From Lepturacanthus savala (lineage: Eukaryota; Chordata; Actinopteri; Scombriformes; Trichiuridae): 64,000 nucleotides of DNA. The stretch lies in contig CM060463.1 of NCBI GenBank assembly GCA_030544235.1, positions 32,571,920 through 32,635,919 on the forward strand, written 5' to 3'. Below are positions 33,771 to 48,445 of this stretch, piece after piece. Under the pieces are notes generated by a model that saw only the letters and a program-made list of their open reading frames with translations, was not told the origin of the DNA and ran no database searches. Both the position numbers and the translations under genes were made by a program. Positions within the stretch are counted from its first letter, which is position 1, and every line of letters starts with the position of its first letter.

Positions 33771-36700
33771 TCAATAGCTGAGACAGACCTTAAAGCTTGT
33801 TTAAAGCTTGTTTGTTTAAAGCTCCCTCTGATTAGAATAATTCACCTGTTAAATTCATATCATCGTTCTACTTAATCAGTTGTACATATCCATAATGCCA
33901 CCACTTAATTGTATTATTGTCAATGGGGACCCCCTTGAAAACAAAAATGGGACATAAGGATTATTCTACTAAAAGATTTCCAATTAAATGTACCACAAAC
34001 GGTTACAGTCGTAAATGTTTGTTGTGATATCTGTTGGAAACAAACTGAGTGACTTTAAAGGTTGAATATGGGAAATGAAACGCTGTGGAGTGACCCAGAC
34101 AGGCGCGTTTCTCTACAGAGACAACAGGGGGCACTTGTGTCCTTTCTCTGCCAGCAACTGGTATATATTCCCCTTCAGTCAGAATTGTGTGGAAGAAAAA
34201 CCTGATATGAGAGAGGCATCAAGAACCCAGTACATGTTAAGCATATGGCAGTGTGAAGAGAAAGTGTATGTGTGTGTGTGTGTGTGGATGAGAGAAGAAG
34301 CAAGTGAGTCACTGAGAGAATAGATAAAGGTAGCAGCATAATAGGGGAAGTAAATCTCCCTTAGCCCAGAAAATCTGCGTGATATTATGTAACTCTGTCT
34401 GCAAACAGGGGGGGTTGGGACCAATTGATAGAAAGTGACAAAATCCTCCTCGCATGCAGGCAGGCTGCGGGGCGTTTGCATTGCATGTGTCACGGTCGGT
34501 GTATCATGGTGTTGCGGTTAGTTTCGTCATTCTGAATGTATTTATTAGTCCCATGGGATCCGCCCTCTCCCTCCCCGCTCAATAACGTCAAGAGCCGTGG
34601 GCAGCCAGGTTTCTCAGCAGGACAGTTCAGCCAACACGAGTTTGCTGTTTTATTCCCCCCCAAAACATAAACAGTTCAACTACATTTACTGGAGATACTA
34701 AGTGAAGAAATGACTGTGGAGAAATTGATTTCTAATAGGTCAGTATAATTTATTAGACCTAGGTTCGCCAGAATGAATCACTGCCGTCAGAAAGTGAGAG
34801 CAACATAGAGCTGGAGAGCTGTGGTGTGTCTGTGTGTTATTATGGTCTAATTTGTAGATCAGTGCACGCTCCGCATACTGGGGCAAGAGAGGCAGAGGGG
34901 CCAGGCCAGAGATGCAGGTCATGGATCCCCATGGGGCTGGGCTGGTATTCAGGAATTATACCAGACCTTCCTGTCCCCCAGGACTGCCGCACAGTGTTCT
35001 GTCATGCTGTGTCCTCTCTCACTAGGAAGTAGTCTGGTGTCTGGGTCCCTCGTCTGGGTTTTTGCAACTGTGAACTGTAAAGGACAATAATGTGATGCAA
35101 GAGTCGTGCCACTAGCTAAATTCATTTTAATTATGTGTGCTGAAGTAGAATTTTTGTGTTTTGAATTTTAAAAGTTTGTTTTGGCTGGCTGGCTACAAGC
35201 CTGGTTGCTGTAGTGCTGCAGGAGGTTTGATGGAGAAGAACAGACCCTGGCCCCATGTCTGAGCCTCACATAGAGGTGCCCGTTTTTTATTTTTACAGTT
35301 CAAGGATTCTGTCAGTTCACTGCGCTTGGTTGGGAAACACACTCTCCATCACCATTACCATGCATGACACTGGCGTGGTGCAATGTCAAGAGGGCAACTG
35401 CAGAGCAGAGTAGGATGTCCAAATACCTAAACTTACACCACTCACAATAAGTGAGGGATATTTTGAATGACTCACAGATTTCATACATTTTTTCGGGCAA
35501 TAAATATTAACCCTCATGTTGTGTTCCTGGTTAAATCTGACCATTTCAAAGATTTTGTCGTTGTAAAATGGGGTAATTTGATCAAGATTCCATGACTTTT
35601 TCCACAAAAAGGATTTGAGCGCAGAAATTAAATTGTATTAATTTACATAAATTTTGTGTTTTATTCAACTTGGTCAAAAATGACTGATCATTAGAAATGT
35701 AAAGGGGAGACCAGACTTAATGTAAGAAATTAAACCTCTACATTTGTCAGATGGACATACACCACGAATTTTGAATGGTTTCAAAACAAATGTAGTAGTC
35801 TGTGATAAACAGTACAATTCAGTCTCTCCACACATTCTGTTGTCTGACTAGACTAAAGAATTACAGGATGTTTTTAAGAAGTAGTTGTAACAGCACTTGT
35901 AATTTTGAGTGTGTCAGTGCCACATAGTGCGGCTCCAGCATTTTCAAACCATCTGCAGCACTCTCACATCTATTTTTCACTTTATTACAATTTCAGAAAT
36001 GAATTGACGGATAAAAATTGGTATTACAGATCTTTAACTGCAGATCATAGTTCAGGTAGTTTTAAGAGCCTTTGAAGCAGGTGTTTAATTACACGAGTAC
36101 AGCGCCTGAAAAAATGCTCATGCAAAAAACTCCACACTTGACACTGCACTTTCTTGGCTCCTTGCTCCTTAGCAATACCCCCCCAAGTGTGTGAAGTCGA
36201 TGGATAAATGGGTATCGAGAAAATGGAAAGTTTTCTTTTAGTCTGTGATGTGAAAACAGTGATGAGGGTGGAGCATCACATCATAACATCATACAGGCTA
36301 TAGCTGTTTTAAATAACTTACTTAAGAATACATAAGTGCCATCTAAAATTAAATTATAGTGCAGCGTGGCAGTAGAAACATGTATTAACATCGAATAGAC
36401 TCCCTTCTCCATAAATATAATATCCCAGCAACTACAGTAAGAAGCTTCTGGCTTCCTAAGTGTATTCACCACTTTGGTGCCTTGTTCATGTGTGCTCAGC
36501 TTGTACTGTAATTATGATATTTCCAAGAGCACTTGAAAACAGGCCAGACGGTCCTCAAAGATGCACTTATGCAAGATGTTGAACCAAGTTATTTTGAGCT
36601 TTAAGGTGAGAAAAGTTGTGTCGTGACAGGCTGGAATTAGAATAAAATGATGTTGTGAAACTTGCTTAAAGCTGGGAACAGACCTTAAGATGATACGAAG

Positions 36701-38280
36701 ACAACTGGTTCCACCGAAATACACAGATACTTGTCTCGACAGATGGCAGGAAAATCGATAACCAGCTAATAGTTGTCATTTTGTGTTTTGTGGTTTTCTT
36801 AGTCCCCTGTAAAAGTAGACTCTCTGGGCCACCAAAAACAAACAAAAACAATCAATTTGAATATGTTGGCCTTAGTGAGAGCTGGAATTTTGATGAGAAG
36901 TGACGTTTTACAGACAAAGCAATCAGTAAATGCCAGCTTAATTAATAATAAAAATAATTGCAGCGCTATTTCCTGTATGGAAAGAGCCACAAATAATGGT
37001 TTGCCTTGCTAATTTGTGATGCTAATTCATGAATGCAAAGAATCTGAGGAAAAATGCAAAATTGTGGTAATGCCTGATGTGAAGAGAATAACAGTAACTC
37101 AGGTAGAGGTGGATGAACACAGTTATTTATGGTCATTTATTCCCCTGCATGATTTCTCAATTCCTGTGGTTAAAATCAAGCCATTAATGCCGTAATATAT
37201 AATTTTTCCTCATTAACCACTGACCTATGGTTGAATAGAACTCCCCCTATTGCCACCAGGAAGGTAATAAAATCTCATTGTTGTAGATGTTTTATGGGGA
37301 TCATGATAATTGATATTTAATGGCATCCATATTGTGCAGCCCAGCTAACTTATTATTTAAATTTCTTATTTTTTGTAATTTTGTTACTTGTTGTTTATTA
37401 ATGATTCACTTTAAAAACAGGTATAAACACAATATATTCTCAAAATACAGGAAGGAGGAGCCAAAACACTCACCAGTTTCTCATGTGTGTAAATGTGTAT
37501 AACTGTAATAATTTGCTGTTTTAGTCTAGTTGACATCAGTGTTACTGTGGAATAGTGATTATTAGATCTTGACTGTTTATTTATATATATATTATTTATT
37601 ATATCATTACTATTATCAATATAAATAAGTATTACACTAATATTATTATTACATATGTTAAAATTACATTACTATTATTCGCATATTGATATGAGTGATA
37701 AAGGGGTAGAATTAAATATGTCAACACTTCTTCCTACCCCTTTTTACAATTTTAAATGATTCTATTTATCTTTGTTGATGTTTTATTTTGGTTTTACACG
37801 CTCAAAACAAGTAGACTAAACCAAAACTAAATTAATCAACTCCATCTTTTGTTGGAGAGACCCCTAGTGGCAGAGAATTCCAGCCTATAATGAGAAAGCT
37901 GTCAGAAAGTGGATTAGAAGGCATAAACATGTTCATCAACAACACAATTATGTATTAAAGCTTTGAAAATATCGGTGTGAAGGCAAATTGACTTAAATTT
38001 AACTTAAAGAATAATATAATCCTTGTTTTGCCTCTCCAGCCATCTACTCTCCTCTTCTACCAGTGCACTTTTATTTAGACCTATGGCCACTGGCCATTTT
38101 TGGGACTCAGCCCCACAGTTGTTCTAAGACTGGATTGAGTCATGACAAGCCATTAATCCTCTCCCTCTCTTTCCCTCTCTTTCTCACCTTCCCTTTTCAT
38201 GTCGTTGTGACCTTCCCTTTATCTGTCTGCCAAAAGCAGAGTGCACACGGAGTTGCTGTTAACGACAAGTATTTGGAGAA
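33771..38280 (+). other. Presumed intron, largely featureless
   Basis: No exon supported. It includes a short (TG)n at 34267-34284 and homeobox-site-rich, repeat-free stretches at about 36850-37030 and 37125-37215. The frames at 34075-34493, 34740-35032 and 35312-35607 show no domains. Confidence 0.3.
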
Positions 38281-39075
38281 GGCACATTATCTCTCCCCCT
38301 CTCTCTCTCCCTCTCTCTCTCCTCCCGCAGTCATTTGTTTCCCCACCTTGTGCTTGTCGTTTGCCAGGTAAACTGCAGACATTACAGCTCTGCAACGTAC
38401 GTGATCGATCTCCATCACATCCCAGCTGATGTGGAGTTAACGCCCGCTCTTAATCATTTTTTTTAAGTATGATTTCCAAACAGCACTTTTTCACAACAAC
38501 AACTCTCTCTCTCTCTCTATCTGCGTTGTGTTCATTCAGCTCGGGGCCACTCTGTCTGTCCGTCCCGCTGAATGGATGGCGTAAAATCACCAGTGTGTGT
38601 GAATGAGTGTTTGGTTGGCTTGCTTCGTTAATGGTGTGTGGAGAGGGCGATGGGTAGACTGTGCAGTCTGCATTCTGTGCGTGTGTACAGATGTGTTTTA
38701 CTTGTAGCAGCAGGGATCAGGATTGTCTCTGCGAATAACAAGGTGAAAGAAAAAGTGAAATACTGACATCTTGGATTCTAGCCATTAGCCCCCCCCCCCC
38801 TTTTCTGCCCACCAACCACCCTAATTGTCGGCAGTGTGAGCTAAACCTAGACGGATGGCAAATAGCTTTATTGTCTCTCTCTCACATGCAGACTCTGTCA
38901 TACTCCAGGTTCGCTCGCATTCTCTCCATCTGTCTCTACGAGGTCCTTTCTCCCTCTTCGTAACGTCTCTTTTTGCCATTGCCCGCTCTCTGTATTTTTG
39001 ACTGACTCTCTGTCCTCTCCTCTCTTTTTCTCCCTCTCTCTATCTCTCTCTCTCTCTCTGTCTCTCTCTCGCTAC
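38157..39075. repeat. CT-rich microsatellite cluster
   Basis: Several (CT)n/(CTCTCC)n blocks lie at about 38160-38190, 38290-38325, 38502-38520 and 39016-39072, with a C-run at 38791-38801. Ser/Leu-rich frames across them are compositional. Confidence 0.8.
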
Positions 39076-40097
39076 CCACCCCCTCACTCTTACACCCTCT
39101 CTCCCCTTGGTTTTGGTGCATTGCAGTGGCTCCACCACCACATTGGAGACACAACAGCCTTGGCAAACGAGGTCTCTCTTTCTTGCTCGCTCTCTATCAC
39201 TCTCTCTCTCTCTGTGTCTCTTTGTTGCTCACATGTGCGCGCACACACACAAACACACGTGCTTTAGCACACGCACACGCACACACACACACATACACTG
39301 ACAAACACTTCCTACTTTCTATTCTCTTATTTTAGCCCCAATTTCCCATCTCTTTTCACTTTCCTTACTCTCTCAAGGCTTATTGAGAGCCAGAGACAAA
39401 GCCTTGAGAATGATGCCGAACAGTAACCTCAACAATTTCCATATCAAAAAGCTGCGCAAGATTTGAAATAAAAAAGGCACAAACACAATCCTTTGCCCTC
39501 ATTCTTGCTAGGAAGAGTTTCAGATTTCCATATGCACACAGCACAGCCTTCAGAAGCCCTCTGCTTCTCAAATGGGTTGCAAGGCATCCACCTCTTCAAT
39601 TTTCATAACGAATTTCTCTCTGATTTCTGGGGAATAAAGGCACTTCATAGATCTAGGAAGGACAAAGACTTAGTAAGATTCCCTGTTTGTGTCATCTATC
39701 ACACCTGAATAGCCTAGAGCGTGAGACGCTGTAGGAGGTGACATTGTGTCATAGCATCAATCCAGCGGTTGCTCTCGATCTGCCAGCTCTGATTAAACTT
39801 ATATTTGATTAGGGGATTCTTCTCTGGTGTCGTGTATTCTCAGCTGATTGTAGAAACCAACTAACAAAAGGATTTCAGTATCATATTTACAGTATAGCAT
39901 ATAGATGCCTCTTCTTTCAACACCTCTGTTTAATGTGTTTTCACTAAGGTTTCAATGACTATGTGTAACAGAAATAAAGGTTAGTGAAACACCTTCAGTT
40001 GCAGCAAAATGTCATGCTTAATGCTTTAATAAGCATTTTTTTTCACGTAATACAGTGTAACTGCAAAGTATTACACAAAACCCTAAAATGATTATCG
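39076..40097 (+). other. Presumed intron
   Basis: No exon supported. Short (CT)n and (AC)n runs lie at 39170-39300. The stretch 39390-39860 is repeat-free with balanced composition. Confidence 0.3.
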
Positions 40098-40417
40098 TGT
40101 AACCCTAAAACTTTGGTACCAGATAGTTTAATTCTATTGGTGGTTATGGTTTCAAAAATGCTATCAACTAGTTTTATATTGTAGGTGGATTAAATATTTA
40201 AAGTTTATCATTCTTTCTAGGTTATAACATTTGACATTTCATGTCAAAAATCATGAATCATTTTGTAAAAAATAAAAAACAAATACAAATGGTTTTTGAA
40301 ATAACAATAAACCAACATGAACACACAGTGTACATTTGAGAGACCTGTTGAATGCTATTTGTTTTAAAAAATATTAGACTTTCTCATCTTGCCAAACATT
40401 ATTTGTGACACTGACCC
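40098..40417 (-). mobile_element. Unnamed MITE family, copy D (reverse orientation)
   Basis: Reverse-complement landmarks in order: TGTAACCCTAAAACTTTGGT, ACCAGATAGTTTAA, GTAGGTGGATTAAATATTTA, TACATTTGAGAGACCTG, and the terminus GTGACACTGACCC. The terminus at the 40098 side is lost. Confidence 0.8.
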
Positions 40418-41335
40418 AAGCATTACTTAGTTTCCCTTTACACAAATATAACTACTCATTACAACCTCATCAGGTCCATAACTGTCCTTATTTGTTTCTC
40501 TTTGCTGTATAATTGTTCTACCTATGAAGCTTTATTTTTCCACTAATTTTGTTCAAGGGCATGGTCTTTCAGTTTAAGAGCATTATTTATTTATTTTGCA
40601 TTCACATGTTGTAATTTCTTTCCTCAAACCCTGCCCTCACCCCTGCTTGCTCTTTGATTTGCTCTGCTTCTGCTCCACCTGTACGATTTGACTCTGTGTT
40701 GTTGCTTGTGCTATGCTCTGATTTTTTTGTTTTTGTTTTTGCTTTTGTGCAACAATCCGTGTTGATATTCGCTAACCAATGAAAATTCAAGTATAGTGTT
40801 GTCCAATGAAATCGTCCCTGCTGGAACACCCTGGTGGCAGTATGGTTACAGCAGAAGCCACATAACCGCAACGTCCCCGCTTCAACTCTGCCTGGGGACC
40901 TTTGTTTCATGTCATACTCTCCCCTCTCTCTCCCTTGTTTCCTGTTGCTTCTTGACAAACAGCTGTCGATTTAAAGCACAAATGCCCCAAACCATATCTT
41001 AAAAAAAAGGTCACTGCCTTCTTGCAAATGCATTTTTTTTTTTTTTTTATTTCTTGGAGCGTCCAGATCTTTAACTGGGTTCATCTGCTCCTACCCTCCA
41101 GGGCTTTATTTAATATACATCCATTGCTTTGCCATTCCTTTTTTTCTTTTTAGACATGTGTAATCTTTTTTTTTTTTAAATTATAATAGCTACATGTAAT
41201 ACTAGTTGTATAGGTCACCGGCCTACTGTCGATGTGCTGGAGGAGAAAATGATGCCACCTTCTTGAGTCATGAGTGGGAGTTTTGTGATTCAGCAAAATC
41301 AAAGGCTTCACGTAATTTTAACGGTTATATAAATC

Positions 41336-41607
41336 TGTCATTTTCTATACCCGCTCACTAGGGTCACAGGGGTTGGGGGTCATACAATCCCAGACTACTT
41401 CAGGCGAGAGGCAGGGATACACTCCAGACAGGTCACTAGCCTATCATGGGGCACACACACCATTCAATCACACCTACAGGTAATTTAGTCTCCAATTTAC
41501 CTGCATGTCTTTGGGCATGAAAACTCCACACAGAAAGCTCCCAGCTCAAGGTCTCTAACCTGTAACCTTCTTGCTGTGAGGCAACAGCGCTAACCACTGC
41601 ACCACCC
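41336..41607 (+). repeat. Common fish interspersed repeat, near-complete
   Basis: Begins TCATTTTCTATACCCGC and ends GCTAACCACTGCACCACC. It contains the GAGAGGCAGGGATACACTCC, CACACACCATTCAATCACAC and AACCTTCTTGCTGTGAGGC blocks in order, with an internal deletion relative to 62475-62815. Confidence 0.8.
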
Positions 41608-41722
41608 TTGTAATATCACTTCCTTCAAATTGAATTGGTAAAATTATATTTGTGGCTTTATCCATTGATATGTCCACTGATAATATGCTTGTTCTTTAAA
41701 TGTTATAGGTTACATGAACACT

Positions 41723-41735
41723 GTTGCTAGGCAAC
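41723..41735. promoter_or_regulatory. X-box-like RFX motif (intronic)
   Basis: GTTGCTAGGCAAC, a 13-bp perfect palindrome matching both RFX half-sites. Confidence 0.4.
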
Positions 41736-42910
41736 TTACAGAAAAAACAGCAATGTTTTTCATTTTTTTCCCTCTTTATTTTAGTATTTTGGGATTTTTT
41801 TCTATTGATTCCAATCTCAGTCATGCCACAGTGTGATTATTGAGTTTGAAATACACATCTCTGGCTTGGACTGCTTTGCTAGTCATCAGGTCAGCAGTTA
41901 ATAATTTCTGTGATACAACTTAAGGATTCATCTTTTTTTATTAACATATCTCTAGTCATTCAACAGGAAGATAGCGCTTGATGTTTTGTACAATGTTGGG
42001 AGGTTTACTTTTAAAACTTAATCCATTACAGATTCCTGACTACCTGCCCTCAACTGTAAGTCATTAGATTACTCAAAATAAGTATGATTTTCTAGTTATT
42101 TCAATTGGATTGGTTTTGGAATACTTCAAAGTCATCTTGCTGGGCCCATTTGTCTGGTTCACTCTGAATGTATTTACCACTTGCTTTTGAATCAGATATT
42201 GCCAAGTAGATAAATGTGGGCATATGTGGTCTCTGAAAAACGTGACTGCTAAAAGAGCTAAAAACAAGCCTCAACTGAACACCCTGGCTCATGCTGTACT
42301 CCCCTAAATACACAATTTAAACCAGGCATTGTTTGAGGAGGACCAGTAACATGGATGATATTTTAAAAATAACCTTTAAAAATAACCTTTAGAGGCCATT
42401 GTTAAATGAGAAGTCAAAGCACCATTATAATATAAAACTTAGCAGAGGTTCTTGACTTTCGTGATCCACTAGACTTGAAGTTGTTGTTTTTGTTTGTTTT
42501 CTACTCTAGCACAGTGATGGGAGGCTGATGTCCTACACAGCTATTGTTATACTAAAAAGGATAGACATTGGAAAATATATTAAGTGCTTTGATTCCAAAA
42601 CTCATAAAGAAAGCAAGGTAAGTCCCTTAATAAAGCCAGAGTGGATAAACCACCTGAATGGGACACCTTAAAAAGACATTTCATCAGTGCACAGAAGCAT
42701 CCTGAATAAGGGAAGAGGGCTGAAGCAGGAAAACTGTGCAAGAAACAATATATCTGAGCAGAAGCAGAGCAAATCTGGACAAGCAGGAGCTATTTGTGTG
42801 CAAGTGAAAATTTTAAGGGAAAAAATTACAAAATCAAAATGTGAAATCAATAAATCATGCTCTCAAATAAAAAGCTCACACTCTCAAATAAAGATAGCCT
42901 TATGTGTTGC

Positions 42911-43140
42911 AGTTCAGTCAATTCAAGATAATTTAATTTGTAGAGATACCAATATTACAAATTTGCCTTAGAAATGCAACTTCCTCTGTCCTTACACTCT
43001 TGATTTAAAATCAAGGAAGAACTCCCTAAAAAAAAACTTAACGGAGAAAAAAATGGAAGAAACCTCAGAAAGCGCAACAGAGGAAAGATGTCAGTCCCAG
43101 GGCAGTCAGGACATGTGAAAGATGTTGTGTGTACAGAAGT
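42911..43140. repeat. Fish interspersed repeat fragment (CCAATATTACAAATTTGCCT type)
   Basis: AATTTGTAGAGATACCAATA with TTACAAATTTGCCT, then CCTCTGTCCTTACACTCTTG, AGGAAGAACTCCCTAAAAAA, GGAAGAAACCTCAGAAAGCG and CAACAGAGGAAAGATG follow the order of a very common fish repeat. No coding capacity. Confidence 0.65.
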
Positions 43141-43850
43141 TCTTGTTTCTTACTTTTTAAATTGCGCTGGTCCTTTGGTCTGCATTACAGGAAATATTTC
43201 AGGCTACAACAGTCATTAGAGGGAGAGGGCTGGTATTTGTGTCCTTCATCAGATCATGCCTTGGGAGATTCCACTGCTTTGATAACTGTTCAAGAAAGTT
43301 CTGGTGACCAAACTCAGGCTGGAACACTGATGACTGGAGTAGACTTTTAGTCTGACATTGAAAGAGAAACTTGGAAAAAACTATTAAGACATAATTTCCA
43401 CTGCAGCCTCACAATCCACCATGGTCTCCCCCCAGATCAGATTTAAAAGTCTCTCTTTGTTCAGCTTCTACTTTTTTTTTGCTAATAACGGAATCTCTTT
43501 GGTTTGTAGTTTGGTTCCTTTCCTACATTTTGTTCAGACTTTCAGATATCAGTCTTATTTTAGTGTTAAATAATTGCTTTCAGCTGTAATAGAGCTGTGT
43601 TTGATTACAGCCAATGCAAGCTCTGCTGCTCCACATTCAAGTCATGGGAAATCAGTGGGAGACTTTTGTTATGAAGACATTCTAGGAAACGCATTGTGTT
43701 TATCACAGTTAGTGGTGCTACAGAATTCTTCACTGAAATCATTCTGCACAGCAAATATTTGGTATAATGGTTTGACAATAGTGTAGTATTTTATAGAATG
43801 AAATATATCAGACTTTGTCAGTCTAGAATGATAAAGTAAATGACTTATTT

Positions 43851-44108
43851 CCATTCAACTTGAATACCTCCTAACAACATTTTGCCCATTGGATTCAATT
43901 ATTAATCATCTTCATTTAGTGTTTAGATTTTAATATTTCTTTATGTCAGGCAATATAACACCATCCTTTTAGATGGTTGATTGACTGTGAAAACAACTGT
44001 TTCAACAACTGGAATAAGTTTTTTTTCAACTGTGAAAACAACTTATTTCCATTATTGTTTTCACCGTCAATCAACCAAATGTTGTTAGGAGGTATTCAAG
44101 TTGAATGG
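43851..44108. mobile_element. Small fold-back (palindromic) element
   Basis: Outer arms 43851-43881 (CCATTCAACTTGAATACCTC...) and 44078-44108 are perfect 31-bp reverse complements. Inner arms GGTTGATTGAC with TGTGAAAACAA (about 43975-43996) and TTGTTTTCAC with GTCAATCAACC (about 44056-44076) also pair. A tandem sub-repeat CAACTGTGAAAACAACT/CAACTGG lies in the loop. Probably a MITE or fold-back remnant. Confidence 0.8.
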
Positions 44109-46336
<2,228 letters not shown>

Positions 46337-46694
46337 GGTATCTACTCACGTGTGTGCGTGTATGTGTGAGTAACAGGAGATTTTGGGGAATCCTGTGCAC
46401 TTGACATGACAACAGGGCCACACACAACCGTGAAAGGTCAGGGTTTGTGTTTGCGTGTAATGGCCTGTCACAGTTTGCATGGATTACCCTCTTTTGCCAG
46501 CAGACATTTGTGACATGTTATGGGCAGTGATAGAAAGGGCCAGAAATTGTAGCCAAGTAGACACAAGTCTTGTTATCCTGTTTCTTTTTGTGAAATATTC
46601 AGACATCAGACTATGGTGGAAATTTAGCAAGTTCAAAAGAGGAGGTTGTGCACACCTAGGCAGAGGACAGGTGCATAGGTAGGAGAGGCAAAAA

Positions 46695-46870
46695 AAGCCG
46701 CACCAGAACAAGAAAGAAGCACTCCCACACACTGTCAATCACTAGAAAAAGAATGAATTTAATGTTTCAACATTTTGGTACTCAGACCTTCATTAGGTAG
46801 TTTTGACAGGGAGGAAGGCGAGCACAATTTAAATAGGATTTTGGGTACACATGGACCAATCAAATTTCTT
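46695..46870. repeat. Possible retroelement remnant (TTCAACATTTTGGTACTCAG block)
   Basis: GAATTTAATGTTTCAACATT, then TTGGTACTCAGACCTTCATT and AGGTAGTTTTGACAGGGAGG resemble the 'gtttcgacccTCAGgccttcatcag' block found in fish repeats. I cannot place it in a family. Confidence 0.3.
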
Positions 46871-47527
46871 TCCGTCAGACACATAAACACAGAGGCAATG
46901 GCATTTTTTAACACTACAAAAATAAGACAATAAAATACGTAGAGTCAATACAAGGGTAGTGGGGAAAAAAAGGAGAAATGCCAGAAAAAGGAAAATATCA
47001 ATACAAAGTAGATGAAACATCACTAGAACAAGGTGTAACACCAACAGAAAAATCCAGAACAATCTCGTACAAAAATTATTTTAGAGAAATGCTACTAGTC
47101 AATTGAACAATCAAGCTTTATGGAAGCAAGATAAGTATCCAAGAAATGTTGTTGTTCCAGTGCAGGAAATTTTGCAAGTTAAATCTAAAAGTTAAACATT
47201 ACATAAATTGTCTTTCTGGTCCAACAGTAATCCAAGATCGCAAAGCAAAGCCTTGGTTCCTTTTTTGCTTTTTTAGACAAGTTATTCATGCCTATCTGTT
47301 TGCAATTGTGCAAAAAAAGATTAGAGGTGTGTATCTCTCCCTCTTTGGTGATTCTTTATATCATCTACAATCTAATACAAAAACAGTGCAGACACTCTGA
47401 TTCAAAGCCATCTCTCTACCAATTCAATTCTGCTGAGATTTCATTTATTAAGGTGGAAATTAAATGGCATTTGCTTGACTTTTTTCTGGCTTCCACAGTT
47501 TAAAAACACGCTTAGGTTAATTAGAGA

Positions 47528-47640
47528 CTTTAAATTACCTGTAGGTGTGAGTGTGTGTGCCCCATGATAGGCTGGCAACCTTGGCTCCAGCAGACCCCCA
47601 TGACCCTAGTGAGGAATAAGCAGGTATATAGAGGATGGAT
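47528..47640 (-). repeat. Common fish interspersed repeat, 5' fragment (reverse)
   Basis: The reverse complement reads as the start of the 62475-62815 copy: CTGCTTATTCCTCACTAGGG, GGGTCTGCTGGAGCC, and GCCTATCATGGGGCACACAC. Confidence 0.7.
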
Positions 47641-48009
47641 AGTTTTTAACTAAATAAAAAAAAAAAATCCATATTTCGTAAATTTGCATTAGAAATATTG
47701 CTAGAAAATTAAGTTTTTGCTGGAGCAGCAACAGGAAAAATGAGCAGTAATACACTGGGTAACATTTTTGTCAGTCTCTAAAAAGGATGGATTTTTCACT
47801 GAAATCTTGCTGACTGGGCATTATTCACCTCACTTCTCAGGTCACAGTCATCAATTTAAATTTGGTATTTTCAACAATGTTTGTCTACAGTGTGCATCAC
47901 TCTCAATAAACCAGCTCAGGGCTTTTGTTTTGCCTTTTAAGAGCAAAAGGAGTTAGGGTCCTCAGTTTGGATGTAATATGCTTAAATTCAAGTTACACAT
48001 CTTGGGTCG

Positions 48010-48240
48010 ACCACTACGGTATACTACCAGGATCCCTATATGGTGCTGCTGGAGGTTTTTCAGATTGCATAATAAAACACCCAACAAAAACATAATTGTA
48101 GTGTTGTACTTTATGTTTCAGATATTTTCTCCTGTGGCCTATATTTAAGAGAGCTGGGAGTTGCAGAAGACCTGCAGTTTTCTGGGAGTTTGTTTCGCAT
48201 AAAAAAGCTGTTTCTCCATGAAATGTTGTATCATCACACA
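48010..48240 (-). mobile_element. Possible LINE 3'-region fragment
   Basis: On the minus strand, CGAAACAAACTCCCAGAAAA with CTGCAGGTCTTCTGCAACTC recalls the NKLPENLRSAAxLSSFKxRLK end of fish retroelement ORFs (here KTNSQKTAGLLQLPALLN in a shifted frame). Weak evidence. Confidence 0.3.
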
Positions 48241-48309
48241 CTGATATTTCATGCAGTGAAATAAAAAAACATTTTGATTATAATAAATATTGCATGGCAA
48301 AATAATATG

Positions 48310-48445
48310 ATATATATATTTAAGGTTTGTTATTCTTTTTTGGTTAAACCATTTGACATTTCATGTTAAAAAAAACCCACAAAATTGTGATTTTTGTAAA
48401 AAAAAAAACAATTAGACTTTGCCAAACCGTATTTTTCATAGACCC
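48310..48445 (-). mobile_element. Unnamed MITE family, copy E (heavily deleted, reverse)
   Basis: Retains ATTTAAGGTTTGTTATTCTT, ACCATTTGACATTTCATGTT, TTGTGATTTTTGTAAAAA and a terminus CATAGACCC with the TTTGCCAAACCGTATTTTTC block. The central part and one terminus are missing. The flank ATATAC matches the right flank of copy G. Confidence 0.65.
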
